From Paenibacillus ehimensis NBRC 15659 (GTDB taxonomy: Bacteria > Bacillota > Bacilli > Paenibacillales > NBRC-103111), in assembly GCF_004000785.1 (NCBI RefSeq), contig NZ_BILX01000063.1, positions 1 through 40,525 on the forward strand: a stretch of DNA of 40,525 nucleotides. Direction: 5' to 3'. The position numbers and the translations under genes are program-made. Numbering within the stretch: position 1 is the first letter of the stretch; each line of letters opens with the position of its first letter. This document shows, in pieces, positions 38,095 to 40,525 of this stretch. A model generated the notes under the pieces. The model did not search any database, was not told the origin of the DNA, and saw nothing but the letters and a program-made list of their open reading frames with translations.

Positions 38095-38150
38095 AAAACC
38101 CCCGGAGCCGTTTCGCCCAGTTTAAAGGGAGCGGCTTCGGGGGTATTTTG
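38095..38150. terminator. Bidirectional terminator
   Basis: ACCCCCG-g-AGCCG and CGGCT-t-CGGGGGT pair, with A-rich DNA before and TATTTTG after. It separates the convergent DUF1992 and nitroreductase genes. Confidence 0.8.
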
Positions 38151-38169
38151 TCGGTATCGGCGTTTCCGA

Positions 38170-38787
38170 TTAGAACGATTCGTGAATGACCACGTCGCTA
38201 AGCGGCAGACGTTCGGTCGCGCGTGCCGGGCTGGCCGCTTTGCCGATCGGGAGAAGCATAACCGGGATATAGCGTTCCGGAATGTTGAACTCTTGAATCA
38301 AAGCAGCCGGGTTGTACCCGCCCATCGGAACGGTGTCGTAGCCTTTGGCCCGTGCAGCCAGCATGAGCTGCATAGCGGCCAGCGAAGCGTTGCGGATCGC
38401 TTCGTCGCGGGCTACCGTCGGATTGTTCGCGTAGGCGCCGTTAATTTGGCCAAGCATCGTGTCGCGGACTTCCGGCGTCGCCTTTTCAAAGACGATCGGC
38501 GCCGTCAAATTCGCTTGCAGGTCGCCGAGTACGACGACAACCGCGGATGCGTCGGATACTTGCTGTTGGTTGGAGGCGATCGGAAGCAGACGGTCTTTAT
38601 TTGCCTGCTCGCGGATGACCAGAAAACGCCAGTGCTGCAAGTTCCAGGACGACGGTGCGCTTACGGCCAGCTCCAGAATTTCATTCAGCTCGGCATCCGG
38701 GATAACGACGTCCCGTTGATATTGACGGACGGAATGGCGGGACAAGATGACTTGCTCGGCGGTTTGTTGCTGTTCTACTTGGCTCAT
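38170..38787 (-). CDS. yodC: Nitroreductase-family FMN enzyme, YodC type
   Basis: A 205-residue FMN-dependent NAD(P)H oxidoreductase of the nitroreductase family. Signature segments: RHSVRQY (Arg for the FMN phosphate), SAPSSWNLQHWRF, LGQINGAY and NASLAAMQLMLAARAKGYDT. All match B. subtilis YodC, which reduces nitro compounds and quinones during electrophile stress. AAAGGAGTGG precedes the ATG at 38787; a GTG three codons earlier is also in frame but fits the spacing less well. The upstream region carries a site very close to the YodB operator of B. subtilis, so control by a DUF24/HxlR-type redox repressor and induction by quinones or diamide is expected. Confidence 0.92.
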   Translation of the reverse strand: MSQVEQQQTAEQVILSRHSVRQYQRDVVIPDAELNEILELAVSAPSSWNLQHWRFLVIREQANKDRLLPIASNQQQVSDASAVVVVLGDLQANLTAPIVFEKATPEVRDTMLGQINGAYANNPTVARDEAIRNASLAAMQLMLAARAKGYDTVPMGGYNPAALIQEFNIPERYIPVMLLPIGKAASPARATERLPLSDVVIHESF

Positions 38788-38823
38788 GATTTCCACTCCT
38801 TTAATTGTATAACTCTATTTAGT

Positions 38824-38861
38824 ATCATAACGCAATTAACTTACTTTTGTAAAGTACCATA
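38824..38861 (-). promoter_or_regulatory. yodC promoter with YodB-like operator
   Basis: On the - strand TTTACA (38853-38848) and TATGAT (38829-38824) are 18 bp apart. Overlapping the -35 box, the + strand reads TACTTTTGTAAAGTACCATA (38842-38861), nearly the published YodB box TACTATTTGTAAGTAACTA. A repressor bound here would block the polymerase. Confidence 0.7.
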
Positions 38862-39137
38862 CGAAAAATTATGCACGCCGGTTTGTACTGCAACGCGTAT
38901 AGTTTTTACCTTGAAACGGACAAATACAGCGTGAAGATGCTTCCTTTTCCTTCCCTCGCTTCACAGCGTCAAGCGGCCGGCCAGCAGCTTTGTCAGCTTG
39001 GAAAATGGCATCTCGTCCTCCGGATCGGCCATGTTTTATGCATCGGGAGGAGCCGGTCAAGCAGCTTGTATAGATTTTGTTCAGATTTATTTGTTACCAT
39101 AGGACGGATAAACGATTAAAAAAGGAGTTGTTGCATC
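38862..39137. other. Gap upstream of the diguanylate cyclase gene
   Basis: No gene is supported here. The DNA is mixed in composition. AT-rich sequence near 39075-39110 should hold the cyclase promoter, but no convincing -35/-10 pair is seen. Confidence 0.35.
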
Positions 39138-40142
39138 GTGTTTCATTTGTCCCACGTCCTTGGACGAATGAGAAACCGCTGGTTCGCGGCGGCGTCGTTC
39201 GTCACGGGGAGCGTGTGGTCCGCGCATTTGGCCGTGCTCGTATTTCATTGGGACGATAATGTGCGCTATGATACAACCTTAACCTTGATTTCTCTACTTG
39301 CTGGCATCATGACGACGTTCCTTATCTTTCATCTGGCTCTGTTCGGAAACAAAAGCCGCATTCAGCTGGCGGGCGGCGGCTTGCTCACGATGATCGGGAT
39401 GGCAACGATGTATATAACGGGCAGCGAAGCCGCCATCGCTCCGGATGACGACAGAGCTTATCTCGTCCATTCCGTTCTGCGCCCGGTAGATTTGTTTTTG
39501 CTGTTCGGCGTTCTGGCCGCGATGTGTCTCGTGTACGTCGTCGCTTGGCGGGCTATGCGCCTCCAGCGGCAAGCGCTCGAGAAGCTGGCGTATACCGATC
39601 CTCTGACCGGTTTGCTCAACCGGAACGCTTGGGAGCGCTATGCCGAGAAAAACGCCGCAAACCGGAACACGGCGTTCTTGTTTTTGGATTTGGACGAGTT
39701 CAAGTCCGTCAACGATACGCTCGGACACGACACCGGAGATTTGCTCATTTGGGAAGTGGGACAACGTTTAAAAGCGTTCCGGAACAAGCATCGGCAAATC
39801 TTCCGGCTCGGCGGGGATGAATTTCTGCTGGTCGCTCTCCAGAGCAGCGAGGCGTCCGCCAAAAAAACGGCATGCGACATCCTCGAAACGATCAAGGCGC
39901 CTTACCGTCTGGCGGGAAAGGTGCTTCATGTGTCAGGCAGCATCGGCATCTGCCTCGGCTCCGCTCCCGGATCCAGCTGTACCAGCATGCTGAAAGATGC
40001 GGATGCCGCCATGTATCGCGCCAAATTGTTGGGAAGAAACCGGTTCTGCACGTATCGGGAAGGTATGAGCCCGTTGTTGAGCCCAACGCGCGGTACGGGC
40101 AAAGGCTTGCCCAAGAGCATCGCCAAAGGCAGAGGGGCCTGA
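39138..40142 (+). CDS. Membrane diguanylate cyclase (GGDEF)
   Basis: A 334-residue protein with four hydrophobic spans in residues ~15-155 (including LISLLAGIMTTFLIFHLALF and LFLLFGVLAAMCLVYVVAWR), then a GGDEF domain (~165-310). The N-terminal part recalls an MHYT sensor but is short and lacks a clear repeated MHYT motif. The cyclase core has LAYTDPLTGLLNRNAWE, FLDLDEFKSVNDTLGH and an intact RLGGDEF, so it should make cyclic di-GMP. The product-inhibition RxxD motif is not found just before GGDEF (the stretch is RNKHRQIFRLGGDEF). The start is GTG with AAAAGGAGTTG at good spacing. It controls the motile-to-sessile or related switch; the sensed signal is unknown. Confidence 0.9.
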   Translation: MFHLSHVLGRMRNRWFAAASFVTGSVWSAHLAVLVFHWDDNVRYDTTLTLISLLAGIMTTFLIFHLALFGNKSRIQLAGGGLLTMIGMATMYITGSEAAIAPDDDRAYLVHSVLRPVDLFLLFGVLAAMCLVYVVAWRAMRLQRQALEKLAYTDPLTGLLNRNAWERYAEKNAANRNTAFLFLDLDEFKSVNDTLGHDTGDLLIWEVGQRLKAFRNKHRQIFRLGGDEFLLVALQSSEASAKKTACDILETIKAPYRLAGKVLHVSGSIGICLGSAPGSSCTSMLKDADAAMYRAKLLGRNRFCTYREGMSPLLSPTRGTGKGLPKSIAKGRGA

Positions 40143-40199
40143 GCCCGGCAGCCGTGTAACGACCGGACGAAGGAAGGGTAGGGAACCCTCGAAGAAACG

Positions 40200-40229
40200 C
40201 TTACATTTTGCATCGGTTTCCTGTATAGT
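40200..40229 (+). promoter_or_regulatory. Promoter of the yhfH-like gene
   Basis: CTTACA (40200-40205) and TATAGT (40224-40229) are 18 bp apart, and the start codon is about 33 bp downstream. Confidence 0.55.
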
Positions 40230-40261
40230 GAAAGTATCATGAACACAGGGAGTGATGCTCA

Positions 40262-40435
40262 TTGTTGATGCGAACGACCGAGTTTTATGAAACCTTGCCC
40301 TCCAAATGCTGCGATACGTGCGGCGAACCGCTGGAGGAAATGGCCGATTGTTACACGTCCACCTGTACGAAGTGCAAAGGACATACGTTCTATCCGCTCA
40401 GCCCGATTCCCGGGCCGACAGCTCATCCGGAATAG
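40262..40435 (+). CDS. yhfH: YhfH-family small zinc-ribbon protein
   Basis: A 57-residue protein with a zinc-ribbon pattern: Cys in CCDTCGE, Cys in DCYTSTCTKC, giving two CxxC knuckles. The line TEFYETLPSKCC, then CGEPLEEMADCY matches the small YhfH family of Bacillus (EFYxxLPxK, CxxCG, EExxxCY, CxxC), whose function is unknown. AGGGAG lies nine bases before a TTG at 40262, giving an MLMRTTEFY start as in relatives; the ATG at 40268 is the alternative. A promoter and terminator frame it, so it is transcribed alone. The C-terminal Pro-rich tail (SPIPGPTAHPE) is longer than in Bacillus YhfH. Confidence 0.82.
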   Translation: MLMRTTEFYETLPSKCCDTCGEPLEEMADCYTSTCTKCKGHTFYPLSPIPGPTAHPE

Positions 40436-40438
40436 TCT

Positions 40439-40466
40439 GACGCCCCTGCCGAGGGGGCGTTTTTTT
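40439..40466 (+). terminator. Terminator of the yhfH-like gene
   Basis: ACGCCCC-tgccga-GGGGGCGT followed by seven T residues, five bases after the stop codon. Confidence 0.9.
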
Positions 40467-40489
40467 GCGTGCGCGCACAAGCAAATAAC

Positions 40490-40525
40490 GAAAAAGCCGC
40501 TCATCCCGTTCAGGATGAGCGGCTT
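40490..40525 (-). terminator. Terminator of a - strand gene beyond the right edge
   Basis: AAGCCGCTCATCC (40494-40506) and its exact complement at 40513-40525 form a 13-bp stem around CGTTCA. On the - strand it is followed by TTTTT, so it ends a gene entering from the right. The window stops at the end of the stem. Confidence 0.75.

Overview
The window reads as chromosomal DNA of a spore-forming, GC-richer Bacillota of the Paenibacillus/Cohnella type. The evidence is strong AGGAGG-type ribosome-binding sites, LplABC-type sugar import genes with a large membrane-bound AraC regulator, a YheC/YheD spore-coat ATP-grasp protein, and CcdC, YhfH, YodC, CvfC and BmrC/BmrD homologues. No rRNA, tRNA, CRISPR array, phage gene or insertion sequence was recognised. 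The genus assignment is inference.

Layout. 1-2712: housekeeping-like genes on the + strand (guanylate-kinase-like protein, DinB-fold protein, Nfu/HEAT virulence-factor-C-like protein), closed by a two-way terminator. 2732-15087: a carbohydrate-use locus on the - strand. In transcription order it holds an AraC-type regulator (frameshifted), two permeases, a lipoprotein binding protein, a heparinase II/III-like lyase, a GH88 unsaturated uronyl hydrolase, a GH29 fucosidase and a Gfo/Idh/MocA oxidoreductase. The three sugar-cleaving enzymes have no signal peptides, so oligosaccharides are probably imported and then cut in the cytosol. No transport ATPase is encoded in the locus. 15203-16968: a metallo-beta-lactamase-fold hydrolase and thiamine pyrophosphokinase.

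16993-21654 is visibly more AT-rich. It holds a Crp-family regulator divergent from a nucleoside hydrolase/Nudix/GNAT operon, with a palindrome centred about 41.5 bp upstream of the predicted start site, followed by small secreted and membrane proteins. 21806-27309 encodes a BmrC/BmrD-like heterodimeric drug exporter, a MerR regulator and a CPBP protease. 27310-28175 has no confident gene. It contains a tiny terminator-linked reading frame, an 11-bp inverted repeat, and a GC-rich folded segment followed by an intrinsic-terminator-like hairpin just before an 84-residue protein; this looks like a riboswitch-like leader or a small RNA.

28506-33986: RNase H with a viroplasmin domain, RecQ, a glycosyltransferase overlapping recQ by 4 bp, an Ala/Lys-rich protein with a conserved tail, and an acetyltransferase. 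34078-34558 is a decayed membrane-protein gene. 34680-36334 holds a short YidC paralogue, three tandem hairpins, a small single-span membrane protein and CcdC. That arrangement resembles the Bacillus MifM-YidC2 sensor and is, with the 27.9-kb leader, the most interesting part of the window. The right end has YheC/YheD, DUF1992, YodC with a YodB-like operator, a diguanylate cyclase and YhfH.
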